The notes: a model not told the origin generated them from the letters alone. Shown: positions 11,317-24,200, numbered from the stretch's first letter. The stretch is 64,000 nt of DNA from Paraphysoderma sedebokerense (GCA_025602915.1 JAHLJZ010000004.1:186001-250000); one strand, 5' to 3'. Numbers and translations: made by a program.

Positions 11317-14300
11317 ATGAATCACAACGACGACGATTTGGACATTGACATTGTGGAGGATACAGAAGATGACGACAACTCTTCCCAAGATTTATATGCG
11401 ATTCAACCTTTGGATGAAAGTCGGAATGAGTATGCTCTATATAGTGCTAGAAGCCAATCGGCCTCGATTATTGATTGTAACGTCAGAATTAATGGATGTT
11501 TTTATGATCATTGCAGACTCGATACACTTACGGCCTCAGAATTAGAGTCTCTAACACAAGTATCAGAATTTCAATGGCAGCAGGTAAAATCCTTTTAAGA
11601 AATGAATTGGGAGGTCTTAACAAATTTCGAATTTAACATGAATACACTGTAACTTGGCAAATTGTCAGCAAAATATCCCATGCTTTTCGTCCTCCGATAT
11701 GGATGCCGCAACCCAAGAGATGATTGAAAAGATGTTACAAGAAGAAGAATATTATTTTGGTCAGAGTAGTATGAATTTCCCGAGCAGTAGTAGTAAAGCG
11801 GTTCACAAAAACGGTACGTAGAACATTTTCTTCGGCGATTCAATTATTTCAAGAACCGTTGTATATGGCAATAAAAAAATTATGATGGGTCACTAATTAT
11901 GGGTCACTTACAGTCCCTCGGACATCGAAAGAGTCAAATCGAGGCTCCATATCAGACGAACCAGTCGCCAAAAAAGTTGGAAAGAAAGGTATCAAAACTT
12001 TCTGATCTCTGAAAATGGCTCGAACTTGACAATCTTACAATAACGGTTTATGAAAATCTTACAATAACGGTTTATGAAATTCGACTGACTGTTTAAATTA
12101 CAGTCGTGCCGAAACCGAAGCTTTCTTCGGCTGATCTTCCATCTCACAAAACTAGGTGGACAGACGAAGAAGATGCGAAATTGGAGGAAGGAATCGTACG
12201 TCAATTCTTTATATGCTGTGTGCTTGAAGTATTAGTTATTCACTAATGCCTGGGCAGGAAAAATACGGTTACGGAAATTGGAAAATCATAGCCAAATTTA
12301 TCGGAACCAGGAACTCTTTACAAGTGAAGAATCACGCAAGACATTTATTTGGCAATCAGAAAGAAAAATATGACAGTGACAGTAAGCCTAGGTCAAGGAG
12401 AAAATCTTCATCTTCTGCCGCCGAATCCATTCAAGCCCCCGTAACTACTGTTAAGCCTGAGGTCCTGGAGACCGACGAAGGAATTGCGGTTAAGGACGAG
12501 CATACATCGAGTCAAAAGTCGACAGAAAACGAAGTCGATATGAAGGTCGAGGAGGAAGATGAAGATATAGAAATTGATATTGATATTGACGACGGGAGTG
12601 ACATTGCTGCTGCCTTGATTCCTACTTCTATCGTCAAGGACGAAATTATTGAATCATTCCCCATTGCAGCAACACCATGTGATGAGCACCCGACTATCGA
12701 GCTACCTGATGCTAAACCGAAATCTAACTCAAATCAACTTTCAACAGTTTCCCGGGGTAGAACAATATCGACCTCCTCTCAAAAATCTATTTCTGACCGT
12801 TCTTCACATCGTTCTACGTCCGCATCTTCATCTTTGTCTCGCTCAACAGTCGAAAATTCTATCAAACTCCAATCTCCATCCCCCAACCGTTCACGATCCC
12901 GATCTCCTACTAGTTTAAATGCCCGACAGCCAGCCCCGCCATCACCACCTCGCCCTACCGTTCTTTCGCCGATGTCTATAGACCCACACGAAAAATATCA
13001 TAACCCAGAATTTTTCCTTCCCGCTACGTCTTTAAAATCAGCCAACAAAACCCCTGCGCGGTACCTAAAAATCCGTAATCATATACTAGACATGTGGCAG
13101 CAAGCCAAACCCAAGTATCTGACAAAGACCAAAGTCCGCCCAGGACTGAAAAATTGTGGCGACGTAAACGCTATTGGACGAGTGCATGGTTACTTGGAAT
13201 GGATTGGAATGATAAATGAAGGATGTGACGAGGTTCCCATCAAATCGAGACTGAGCAAAGAAAAGGATGGAGGGAAAGGAAAGGAGTTTGATGGCGAAGT
13301 ATTCGACGGAGATGATGTCAGGTGGAATGAGTAAGTGGAATTCTCTCTGAACGAGTCTCACAACTTTGTCGCTAATCTCATCATCGTCTGATCTACAGAA
13401 TCCACTATGGACCGCGTAAACGGCGAGTTCGAAATGCGACGGGCGAATGGTCAGTACTCAATGTTATTTTGAATTTTATGAGGTCATTATTGATTAGTGT
13501 ACAAGTCAACAGGGTAGATCCATCTGAACTCGAAGGCGCTACTATCGACCACTTCGCCCAAGCGCAAGACGTCGCTGATTTGGAAGGACCTCGACTGTCT
13601 CGTGCTGAACTCCTAGAAGAGATTGAGATGCAAAGATTGGACGCGATGAATGCCAGATGGTTCGCGGAGGGCGAAATTCAAGGTTCGTTTGGCTGATATT
13701 CGTTCTGTGATTTCATCCCAGAGTAAATCAAATCAACTTCTTCTTTCTCTACAGACAATGAACTTGTCCCTAAAACGAAACGTGCCACGACTTATTTAAA
13801 GAAACGGCAGAGGACAGATGAACATCACCACCATCATCACAGTGACCCAGGACACGAATATGACCCTTTCAGACTTATTCCTTTAAAAGACTACACATCA
13901 GAATTTCCGCCTCCGTTCAAAGTCTCAATATCATCAAATGCTGTGGTACGTAATCATTTCGATCTCCCACTTTTCCGACCTATTAACTCTATAGTTCTGC
14001 AGCTTCTCCTCGATTTCCATTCTTACCTCTCTGCGACTGAAATTATTGGTCTCCTCGGTGGGACATATAATTCTACCACTAAAACGCTTCATATCACGAC
14101 CTCTTTTCCTTGCCGAAGCATCTCTACAGGTGTACAGTGTGAAATGGACCCCGAGAGTGAAATGAAAGCGAGGGAAGTATTCAATTCTAAAGGATTAATT
14201 GTGGTAGGATGGTATCACAGTCATCCGAATTTTGAAACGAATCCTAGTATCAGAGATTTAGAGAATCAAGCTTGCTATCAGGTGAATTTCAATTCCACTC

Positions 14301-15010
14301 TTGCGTTGTTGTTGGATTTTCTGTGGCATCTTTATTTCTTGAAAGTTCAACCCGATCCAATAGCCTTTTGTACTCATGAATATGGATGTCTTTTTAATTA
14401 AAACAGACACTCTTCGAACACCCTGACGAGACTGAACCGTTCATCGGCATCATAGTTTCTCCTTATAATTTATCATATCCATCCGACACCTCCGAAATAT
14501 CTTACCTAAGTGTGGGCCGTCAGTTTCATGAATCAGGATTGTATAGTATGTATCATGCAGCGTTCTTTTTCTAGCATTGGCTATGTTGGGTTAGAACCCA
14601 CTATGACTATTGAAAAGCTTGTAATGGCTAAACTTTTGTTTGTAGGGCTACCTTATAAATGTGACAAAACCATCATTCCGGGCGAATCATTACCGACAGA
14701 TTTATTAAAGAGTTTGATGGACTTGGTCGTAGCCTACAAAAATTACCCGCAGTGAGCCTCATTTTCCATTTATTCAATCCAAATGGCTAAAGCTAGTACA
14801 TTGACGCTTGCGTTCTGTAGTCGAGTCGACCTTTCTGCGCCCTATCGAAGAGGAGAACCAACCAACAAATTAGACAAACTACTTAAAAGTTTAGCGAGTT
14901 GGATGTTTGTCAGTGACGCATTGAAGGAGGCATTCTTAAGAAAAGTCAGGGATATGATAGTGACAGGCTTTGACTTGGAGAATGAAATAAACGGATCAAC
15001 CATTTTGTAA
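11317..15010 (+). CDS. MYSM1: MYSM1-like histone H2A deubiquitinase (SANT-SWIRM-MPN metalloprotease)
   Basis: Twelve exons (11317-11583, 11669-11813, 11914-11988, 12104-12195, 12258-13330, 13399-13449, 13513-13682, 13755-13945, 14003-14281, 14407-14545, 14646-14751, 14821-15010) close in frame to 925 aa. Domains in order: acidic N-terminus; SANT/Myb at about 180-245 ([28 protein letters not shown]); Ser-rich linker; SWIRM at about 435-520 ([32 protein letters not shown]); MPN+ at about 680-810. The JAMM zinc site is complete: Glu701 in ATEIIGLL, then His760-Ser-His762-x7-Ser770-x2-Asp773 in WYHSHPNF. The same domain order defines MYSM1, which removes ubiquitin from H2A at chromatin. A run of six His precedes the MPN domain. 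One intron (13683-13754) uses donor GTTCGT. Confidence 0.88.
12031..12078 (+). repeat. 24-bp tandem duplication inside a MYSM1 intron
   Basis: Two perfect adjacent copies of a 24-bp unit beginning AATCTTACAATAACGG, at 12031-12054 and 12055-12078, within the third intron of the MYSM1-like gene. Likely slippage or a small duplication. Confidence 0.9.
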
Positions 15011-15200
15011 CATAGGAGCATACACACGACAAATGAAAGAGTGGATTTTTATACATATCAGAGCAAAGTGAAAGCAAGGCAAACTCAGGATTATGGGTTT
15101 CCATCAGGAAATTGTTGAGCTGTATCAACACGTCATTATTATTACAAATTGTCAGAGTATTTAACAGTCAACAGAGAGTACATTAATCGAGATATGTATT

Positions 15201-16988
15201 CTAGTTCATTTTGTGGACAAGTTCGTTGATCTTGTCGGCACGGTTACCGTAATCACCACCTTCAACGTAGTGGTTGAATTTGCGGGTTCTCCAGCCACCG
15301 GTAGGGTTGGAAAGTTTGAAAGGCCAGAGCTACAAACAGAATCCGGTTAATTAAAGGCTACTACTATAGTAACTAAAGACTACACCCAGAAAAGATAACT
15401 TACGAAGGTGCTGACTTGCTTGAAGTGGGGACCGACGGTGGCAATTTCGTGAATCAAATCTTCCATACAGATGATGCCGTATTTACCGAGGTGTTCTTCA
15501 ATAATAGCGTTGTCCTGAAGAGGGATACGTTGACGGTTGATCTTGGCGAAACCTCTCTTGTAGATAAGTTCGCGGATGGTCTTCAAGTTGGGTTCACTAC
15601 AAGCAAAATATTAGATCCAGACGTCCTTGGGCCGCATACGTAGACGGTGCTGAACTCACCCATAAGTAACGTAGGGTTCGACGAGGGTCAACATTTGTTG
15701 AGTGGCTTTGGTGAGGCGGACGAAAACACCAGAGTTGATTTGGATGAGACGGAGGAGTTGTAAGATCTTTCTGGGTTTAGGGGCGATCTTGTTGATACTA
15801 TAGCAGAAGAAATTAGAGGAGGAAAGTATTTGCGAGAAGGCAAAAAAAAAACTCATACCCCTTGATACGGACAACAAAAACCAATTTTGGTTCAGCTTCA
15901 ACGAAGAAGTTACCACTGGCTTTAGCCATACGTCTCATACGGATTTCATCACGTTCCTTGGAGCGGTATTCCTTGATGTATTGTTCAGCACGCTTGAAGA
16001 TGACAACACGCTTCTTCTTGTTGGCCTAAGAAATTGTAAAGAAAATCGTCAGTATAAATTACAAAAACCTTTTCAACTAAAAACGCTGCCGAACAGGAGG
16101 TCTCAGTCCCGAAAGATGGTATATGAAAAACAACATTGCCGTAGCTAGTTCGAGTGCATAATTGCATATCATCACAAACTCCCAGAAATTGCAGCAAGGA
16201 AAGCGGACGAAGACACATACTTCTCTGCGAGCTTTATCAGCGGCAGCACGCTCAGCAGCGATCTTTTCGGTAGCTTTGCGCTTTTTCAAGACGGTCTCGG
16301 GGACAACGGTCTTCTTGGCGGGAGAAGCTTTGGAAGGAGCGCTAAAGTAAATCCCGGGGGGTTAGTGTGCCGTCACTTGGAGAAGCTTCATTGCCGGAAA
16401 AAAATGTTGTAACACAAATATGTTACTTCCGACAGACATATATTTAACCGAAGCAAGTGATGGTATCAAAACTCCTGATCAAGAGTATTTAGATTTACAC
16501 TCGCATCAGCAATTCCCTGTCGGTTATTCCAATCGAAGGAAAACGTCTAGGATTTAAAGTAAACTTTTGACGACATCATCGAATGAGTCTGATACTAAAG
16601 TTTACCACACGATGAATTTGAGGAGAAAAGGCTTCTAAGCCATTACTCCCAATACCCTAAAATAATTTAGGCATCCATACGGCAGTGATAGCCGAAAGAA
16701 GCACCCGAGTACACGCTCCAAGTCCATCCGCAGAGGAAATATCCATCCATCGCAACTGAGCAACGGGTGTGCGGCGGCATTAACAATCCGAGCTATTTGA
16801 ACTGATCTGATTAGAGTGGTGTAGCGCAAAATTGGATCATCGATGATTAGACGATATTATGATAAATTCGTCCAAGGACTGGCTGTCTCGGGTGTTCTGA
16901 CGGCAAACGGACATATGCGGCTGCAACAAGCGTATAAAGTATACAGAACAAGAAAATAAAAACGCAGGACTACTTACGCCTTGGACAT
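15201..16988 (-). CDS. RPL7: 60S ribosomal protein L7 (uL30)
   Basis: Six exons (16988-16978, 16341-16221, 16025-15859, 15797-15660, 15596-15404, 15329-15201) give 252 aa. The first exon encodes only MSKA, followed by a 636-bp intron, a layout common in ribosomal protein genes. The Lys-rich eukaryotic extension ([14 protein letters not shown]) precedes the conserved core ([51 protein letters not shown]) and ends [13 protein letters not shown]...[10 protein letters not shown]. The protein is part of the large ribosomal subunit. Intron 16026-16220 carries a C/D box snoRNA candidate, annotated separately. The gene is convergent with MYSM1, 190 bp apart. Confidence 0.97.
16095..16183 (-). ncRNA. 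C/D box snoRNA in uL30 intron, predicted to guide 25S rRNA 2'-O-methylation
   Basis: On the minus strand a perfect C box GTGATGA (16175-16169) and a D box CTGA (16106-16103) are flanked by a terminal stem, GGGAG (16183-16179) with CTCCT (16099-16095), counting one G-U pair. Just upstream of the D box, at 16120-16108, lies ACCATCTTTCGGG. It is complementary over 13 nt to CCCGAAAGATGGT, a conserved helix segment of 25S/28S rRNA. By the D+5 rule the target is the G of CCCG, G805 in yeast numbering as I recall it. Yeast RPL7A and RPL7B introns host snR39 and snR59, which act two bases away (A807). Host gene and target region thus agree with known biology; the exact assignment is inference. Confidence 0.75.
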
Positions 16989-17539
16989 TTCGAAATACTG
17001 ATAAGAGTCCGTTAAGGTTAATGCGAGAGAAATCTTATTCTACGTTCCTGAGAGTTTTGCAGGTTGGATTGGCTGTTTACTAACGTGATTGGGTTGCTAT
17101 GGTGACGAGAACTTTATCTTCCAAAATTTTTTGCTCTACGCTCCTTAATCCTTTTGTTTCTACGTAAAACTTAACCTTGCTAGTTCTTTCAAAGCACTTT
17201 CACAGGTAGCCGGCATTGTTGCTTGCCGTGTCTATAAAAAACGGGTGCTAAATTGTACAGTCAATGAGACGTTGGCACCGTGAATTACTCTTGAGTCCTT
17301 GTAGGATTGAAGATCAAGCGTTGTGCCGACATACTACAGTTTGCTATTATATTTAACAATACACTCAAGATATATGATTGCAAATTGCCCTCTCCCGATA
17401 AATGATGCGTCACGGAAGTGAATGATCTATTGTGGCAATCGTCGGTTGTCAACTCTTGGACCCTTGTAGGGTTACCACGATTTTCCGAGAGCCTAAAGAA
17501 TTTTGCGTCAGAATGCCAAAGTTTTGAACAAGAAATAAA
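16989..17539. other. Intergenic, upstream of RPL7
   Basis: Region between the YjbQ-family stop (17540) and the RPL7 start (16988), both genes on the minus strand. It should hold the RPL7 promoter. No further gene or clear motif seen. Confidence 0.5.
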
Positions 17540-18009
17540 TTAATATCGTGAACCTCCATGATTTCGATGCTCGCATAACCATATGCCTTGCCATGTACCC
17601 AGGGCCAAGTTTCCATTCGATATGGGAATGTTCAGAGAAACTCCAAGAAGAGACGATTTGACATGTCCCGGCATATCATCCGCACCTTCATCGGTGTGCA
17701 CATAAGGGGCATTTTCCGGAACCAATTTATTCAGCATCATTTCCATATCGACCCGCACGTCAGGGTCGCAGTTTTCGTTAACTAACGGACATGTGGTTAA
17801 TATTTGAGAATGCAGCCAAACGTGATTGGAATCTCAAAGATGAAAAATGTACTTGTCAGACTAGCCGATGTGTGCTGCAAAAATACATTTGCCATTCCAA
17901 CTTTATAAGAGCGAATAGTAGAAGATATTTGCGACGCAATTTCTTCAGTTATGAGATGACAGCCTCTTCGTTTCGGTGAGAGCCTCACAAATACTTGTTC
18001 CCAAGACAT
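17540..18009 (-). CDS. YjbQ/UPF0047 family protein
   Basis: Two exons (18009-17853 and 17781-17540) give 132 aa, the usual length of this compact beta-sandwich family. Conserved segments are all present: [10 protein letters not shown] near residue 16, the metal-associated [36 protein letters not shown], and [18 protein letters not shown] at the C-terminus. Some bacterial and archaeal members have been reported to have weak thiamine-phosphate synthase activity; the true cellular role is unsettled. The start at 18009 was chosen because [10 protein letters not shown] fits the family N-terminus; an in-frame ATG at 18069 would add 20 residues. Confidence 0.88.
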
Positions 18010-18529
18010 TATATATATGGTTTGGGATGTGGAAATGGCGGTCAAGAGGATGTCAGTAGAAGGGATCAAAAATCGATGTGATGATCAACAATATTCCCCA
18101 GGAAATCAAAACTGAGATCCACGTGCCACTGCATCTGTATTTCGTAAGAATAGAGAGTACCAAATATATCCGGCTATCCTGAATGGCTTCATATAACTAA
18201 TGAACCTGCGGAGAGCCTTCACTTATCTATTTCTGTCGGTTGATTTGATAGGCATCTTTCTGGTGAATATATTTACCAGACTCGATGGCTCCACTAGAAC
18301 TCAGAGTCGGCTCAGGTGGATCATATATTTAGCAATACATATATTTTAGTTATTTATATAGTCTCTGATATGTAATACACTAGCCAACATGTTTTTTCTC
18401 TGTAGCTTTCATCTATGCTCTCCATGCTCAATTCTTATATTACACCGACGTGGTCCGTGTTGGCGACGGTTTACACGTACACTTTCTTTTCCTTTATCAG
18501 GCACCGCATATTATACATAAGATCCAGCA
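18010..18529. other. Divergent promoter region, YjbQ-family / rhomboid
   Basis: 520 bp between two divergent starts. An AT-rich stretch with several TATATATTTA-like runs lies at 18325-18370. No gene seen. Confidence 0.45.
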
Positions 18530-19441
18530 ATGTCTGACCAGACTCCATCCTCAACGTTCTTGTCGGGTCTCAAGAATATTCTTAAATCGACGGTGCATCA
18601 TGTTCAAACCCTGCCCTTTGGCACTTTGACATATCTTTCTCTCTGCCTTTTGATTTATTTTCTCAGTTTCATAAAGTCGCTGGAGGTGGAGGGTGCATTC
18701 TGCTTAAGCACAATGAAGCTGTCTCAAAGTTTTGGTCATAGTATGTGTTAGTTTATCGGAAATCAGAGAGAACTTAACTAATATTGAGTTGTTATTTTCC
18801 TAATCGTAGTCTTCAAAGTCTTAACATCCCCTCTCGTTCATTTCTCCTTCGGTCATTTATTCTTTAATTCCCTGACAATGGTGATGCTACTTCCTCAGTT
18901 AGAAAGCAAACAGGGGACTACACAATTCTTGTATTTAATCTTTATTCTATTTCCAATCTTCAGTGGCTTCCTGTTGTTCGCATTGAATGAAGGATTGCTG
19001 AGATTAATAATGACAACCGGTGGATGTGTTGGGGGAGCAAGTGGAATATTGTTTGCAATATTGACAGCCAACACTATGGAAGTCGGGGGAAGCCGAGTTA
19101 TATATGGTGCATTTAGTGTTCACGCTGCGATATATCCTTGGGTGCTTCTGGTCGTCATCCAGATCCTGATACCAAGTGCTTCTTTTGGAGGCCATCTGAG
19201 TGGAATTTTAGTAGGCTATTTGTGTATGTATTTTGCCTACGTTTTCGGCACCGTGGACTCCCCTAACATCCTGCATTAACGATCAACAGACTACTACAAA
19301 ACATTAAATTTCCTTCTCATACGACCGCGATTTTTGGAGCGATTGGAGACCATGCTTCCGTTGCGATTACTCGCTAGGATCCCGTCCTATAAAGTATACG
19401 ATGAACTTGGAGCATCTTCATATGAGCCTTTAACGGGGTGA
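18530..19441 (+). CDS. Rhomboid-family intramembrane serine protease
   Basis: Three exons (18530-18740, 18810-19223, 19290-19441) give 258 aa with about six hydrophobic segments. The catalytic dyad is visible: Ser148 in GGASGILF and His199 in GGHLSGIL, with the H-x-x-x-N motif of the second helix in FGHLFFN. The layout (short N-terminus, six-helix core, about 50-residue polar tail) resembles the small Rbd2/RHBDD-type rhomboids of the secretory pathway. Substrate is unknown. It is convergent with the SABATH gene, 165 bp apart. Confidence 0.82.
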
Positions 19442-19606
19442 GCTTTTCTTTGCTATGTTCAGGCATAATGGTGGTAAGCACTGACTTCAATTCGCTCCGC
19501 ACCCTAGCCCGATCTCAGTCTAATCACCCGACTATTGTATATAACTCAATCATATATTTCAATAAACTTCACGTTGCTTACCAACTATTTATTTTTACAA
19601 AAACTA

Positions 19607-21106
19607 TTACAATTTCGTCAAACACATAATAGCGGCAGAATGTTCAAAGACATAATCATCTGGATTTTCTGTGATCAATCTTTGCATTGTATCAAAAAAG
19701 TTATCAAGGATATCATGAACCGATACTTTCATCATATTTTCAGTTTGTCTTTCATCGAATACCGAAAAAAAGGTAGCTTCCATCCAAGCTCTAACCCAAC
19801 CAGTGTACTCCCTTGCGTACTCTTGTCGATCGAAGTGACCGAGCTTAAACTTCATGTAGAGTGGATCATCGTAGGTTCGAATTTCGAGATGATCGATAGA
19901 AAATTGCTTATGTACTGGTGAGTGTTGATCTGTGATGGCTTCGGATAATTCTGTTTCTGTGCGATAGTCTGATGGAAAGAGGGTTAGCGGTATCTAGTCA
20001 GTTTCAACCCGGCAACTGAATTTCACTGCCGAATACTTACAGATAGGAATCACGAATCTTTCGTATTGCTCCCTTCCGACCAAACCTTCACTCACAGACT
20101 GCTGTAACGCTCTGCGGACCAGATTCCCGAAACCAAGATTCCATTCTCTCTTTCCAGCCGGGACGCCAAATAAATCACGACGGTTATATACTTCTCTGGC
20201 TTCTTCTGATTCCCTAGCGTGATCGATTTCTTCGATCTGTTTCAGTCCAACGCATTCCACGAGTAATTTCCCTCCTTGAACCATTTCTCTTGACCTACTT
20301 GCCAAAAATTGAATCCAATCGCTGCTAGCTTTTTCGGAATACACCGCTCTCAATGAAATCTCATGACTGTTGAAATGAAATACAGGACAATGAGGACTAT
20401 GTGCGTGCCGATGGACAGCTGGAACTAACGCGGGTAAAGAACTGAGCCAATGTACCGAGTTGAAAGTAAGTCCAAAATGAACGACATTCGTTGGCACGAC
20501 AGGTTTGTAAAATGAAGTGGCAGAGATTAAAGGAAATATCATCTTGCTTTGATGTTCGTGTTGGCGTACTAATGCTTCCTTCTCTTTTGGATCTGTCGAG
20601 ACAGTATCGGAGGGTGGAATCGCGTGGTAACCCTCGGCAGAATGATAAATGTTATAAATGAGTTGAGAGAAGTCGTTACTCGGTAAATCGTTGTGAATAA
20701 CCGTTATGGGTTGGTCAAACGATCCAGAACGCGACCGGATAATGTCGATCACTCTTTTAACTATCTTGACCGAATTCTGACCTGAAGACGAACCGTAATC
20801 GACGATCGTAAATGGTGGATACATGTGTTGAGTACGAAGGGATGTGGGAGCAGGAGAAATGAATTCTGAAGGAATATTTTGAGCGAGGGCTTCAATCTCC
20901 GGCATGGAGATATCAATGACTAGTTTTTGAGGGATCGAATGTTGATCATACTTTTTCCCTCCCGTCGTTCTTTGCTCTGTTTGGAATCTACCTAACATTT
21001 TGATGAACAGATACGTACTGGATCGAGTATGTGGAGGAAGGAGGGGAGTGTCCTCTCTTGAATACGTCCGAATTTCCGAAAGTAAGCCCGAGCCAAAGTT
21101 GAGCAC
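19607..21106 (-). CDS. SABATH-family carboxyl methyltransferase
   Basis: Two exons (21106-20041, 19968-19607) give 475 aa. The SAM-binding motif is IVDYGSSSGQNS near residue 100, followed by ITVIHNDLPSNDFSQLI, the acidic loop of this family. SFYKPVVPTNVVHFGL with SVHWLS is the SABATH substrate-pocket signature, and FPDYxx-type ENPDDYVFEHSAA closes the protein. Characterised plant members methylate the carboxyl group of salicylate, jasmonate and similar small acids using SAM; bacterial and fungal members are less studied. The substrate here cannot be told. The N-terminal 40 residues are poorly conserved, and an internal ATG (MLGRFQTEQ) is a possible alternative start. Confidence 0.85.
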
Positions 21107-21262
21107 ATGACGTCACTCAAAAACGCGAAGAGGAACACCATTTTATTTCGTGACGTATATCAGTCGCTCAGTATTGATACATGTGCAACCATTCTCGCAA
21201 GTCCATAGATGAATTCTTTCATAGATATACAATTGCAGTTTTCCAAATCTCTTCCCCATCAC

Positions 21263-24200
21263 TTAAATTGTTCCAAATTTGGATCCCTCCAGATTTCTTG
21301 ACTTCACAGAAAAATCCTTGACAATATCTTTAAACCTCCTTAGGTGCCTCGTTTGTAGCGCTTGTTTCAGGAAATTCGACTTATCCGCATCGCTGACGTT
21401 CGGCGTCGGAAAATTAGGCTAAAATGTATTTGTATAGAGATGGATGTCACAATTGGTCATACAGAAGGAGAATAAAACAAAGCTGTAAACATCGCGACGT
21501 ACTTCCTGTAGAACGGCCGTCAACCAAGCCCTCGAAGGATCCGGATATCTCGAGAGAAACTTAAACAATAAATCAGACAAGTTGGGAATGTATGATCGGG
21601 GCGATGAATATCCGATTCCCTTTATTGTGGACAGATGATATATACTCGAATTAACTATGCTGATAACGCGACAACGAATGAAGAAACACCGACAGTACCA
21701 TCATGACAGTTCGGACAACAATCAAACCCATACTATTGATGATGTCTTGGATAAGTGACACGTACGGAGCTATCCGCTGAGAAGACGTGTCCTGTCCGAC
21801 AAATTCGCACTGTAGGCATTATCTTGGTTAAGGACAAATAGCTTGTCACGTCAGAAAAACAAGGGCTGGGAGTTACCATGAATAAGATCGCTGATTTAGA
21901 AGCTAAGCGTTCCTGAAGTGTCAATCCTACTACAGCAAATTGTAATATTCTGTTCAGTAGATCTAATGGGAAGTGAGAGTAGAGTAACGAGGGGGAATGT
22001 CTGACAGCCTGTGGTAGAGAACCGAATAAGTGAACGATGTGATATTATCACCATTAAGAGAGTTCCATGACATTACCCTTGCGATCAAACCTAAAAAGCT
22101 ATCCACAATATCCGGAAACTGCTCCATCGCTTTTTCGTCTTGTAACTTTTCTACAACTACGGTGCTTATAATCACCAACATTTCCCTCAGCTTAACGATA
22201 TGTTCTGCGTTCCCACGATACGTTTTCTCCCCGAACATATTGATTAAGTGTCCCGCAGTATCCAAAACGCAAGAATGAAAATACTTAGGAAATACGATCG
22301 TCACAAAGGAGTATAATGAATCAAAATTCAAGTGAAACAGATGAACTGATGACTTTAATGTGGTATCGATGAATCCACACAGAGATTCCATTACTGCATA
22401 TGAAGACCCACAAGTTTCGACGATACCAGACACTACTTGCCATATTCCCGTGATCATACTCATACCGGGTCGATCTGATGACTCCAAAAATTTTTCAAGT
22501 TGCTTTTTGTAATCAAGATTTGGGTTTTGTTTTGAGGAAATCGAGGTTGTGGAGGATACAATTTCAATTTCGTCATCGGACTCGGTTGGTTGAACTCCCC
22601 GACAGCAGGCTGTTAATGTATTAACTTGGTTGATGATGAACTGCTGTGCATCCGGATGTTGTTGCTTCGCCATTTCGACTCCATTGTTTATGCTTTGAAG
22701 GATGTCACCAGTGATCATCTGCCAAAATAACCAACGAATTGTCGTTATTGACTTTCCGGCTGACCCGCATCAATGAAAGGAGAAGAAATCAACGAACTGC
22801 TAGCGGTTCCAGCATTTGTTCAAACGGTAATGCTTGAATAACGTCTGCCACTGACTCTACGAGCCTCTGTTTATCTGAAGGCTGAAACATATACTATTAG
22901 CTATCCTTCAGGTAATACTTAATAGACGAATACCATACCCGTAGCGATTCTTTTACTTCCGCATAGACGTTGACTAACCACGGAATTCCCTCGGTGATCT
23001 TACTTCTACACGAATCACATAAATTTTTCAAGCCAGATGTAGCAGCCGAGGCAGTCTCGGGTCTCCTTAATCCTTCAAGGAGACATTGTAAAGCGGGAAG
23101 TATTGATTCGGGATGTGAGTTCATCCATTCAGCATATCCTCCAATTAAGTAGAGTAGCGTTTTTTGAAGGCGAGCAACCGAAGGAAGTTGAACAAAAAAG
23201 GATGAGGAGAGAAATTGTGGAATGTAGGTAGATTCAGAAACCGAAATGGCTTCAGCGAATGATTGAAGGGCGAAGAGAACAGACTCGACGTCCTATTGAA
23301 ATGGTAAGTTAAGAGTATAAGTAGCACATGAAGAAATACCGATTGGTACCTCCCACTGGTTCGGGTTCCGGTTAGGTTGATTCAGCATAGACACAGCTTG
23401 TTCGAATAGATATTGAAGTGCTTTCTCTCGCAAAAAATAGTAGGCGACAAGTCTAGTAGAAGGGGAGTCAGACAATATCTATAAACTCTGCTCCTCCACC
23501 AGACTTACAGTGTGTCTCCAACATCGCGCCGATATATAATCCATTTTTGCCGCTGCTCCGGTTTCCATAATCTCCAATGTTCATCCTTCGGCCATTGCAC
23601 TTTCGACCGCAGAACGTCCACCAGCTTTAAGAAAACTATTTCGCAACATTTTAAAATTTCTGCCGGAAGTTGGATAGGTGCTGCTGGCGCATCTTCGTCG
23701 TCCAGTACAATGGAATCGGTTGAACTTGCCGCACTTGACGCCACCGATAATGAACTGGGTTTTTTAATCAACCCAGCAGGGTCAGCTAAAGTTTCCTGCA
23801 GGATGGACCAAAAGTGAAGCGGAATATAAGAGATTTCTTCGTCGACACCGTAGTATCCCGGGAAAGCCGTACACATCAGTATCATTTCAAGAAGTTGTGA
23901 TGTACTTGAATCAGTAATATTTCGGATAATATAATCTGGGAATGTTTCGGCAAGAGCACAGGAGAGATTGCAGAAATTCTTAACATAGTCTTCATCTCCA
24001 TCTCTTAACCCCTTATCGAACTCTTCCTTGACCCAACCGGACACAAGCATCGGAATTAAGCCACCGCAAATAGTGTCTTCAAATCTGGCTGTATTTTGAT
24101 GACTGACCAATTCGACCAACACCCGAACAGCGATGTCGAACGTTGAGTGATTCGGAAGCAGGTTCAGCACTTGATTGAGTACAGGGCCGAGTGAGCTAAA

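Noticed and set aside
16506-16600. Second possible C/D snoRNA in the first RPL7 intron (minus strand)
   Set aside because: A CATTCG/CGAGTG stem and CTGA are present, but the C box is imperfect (ATGATGT) and I recognise no rRNA complement next to the D box.
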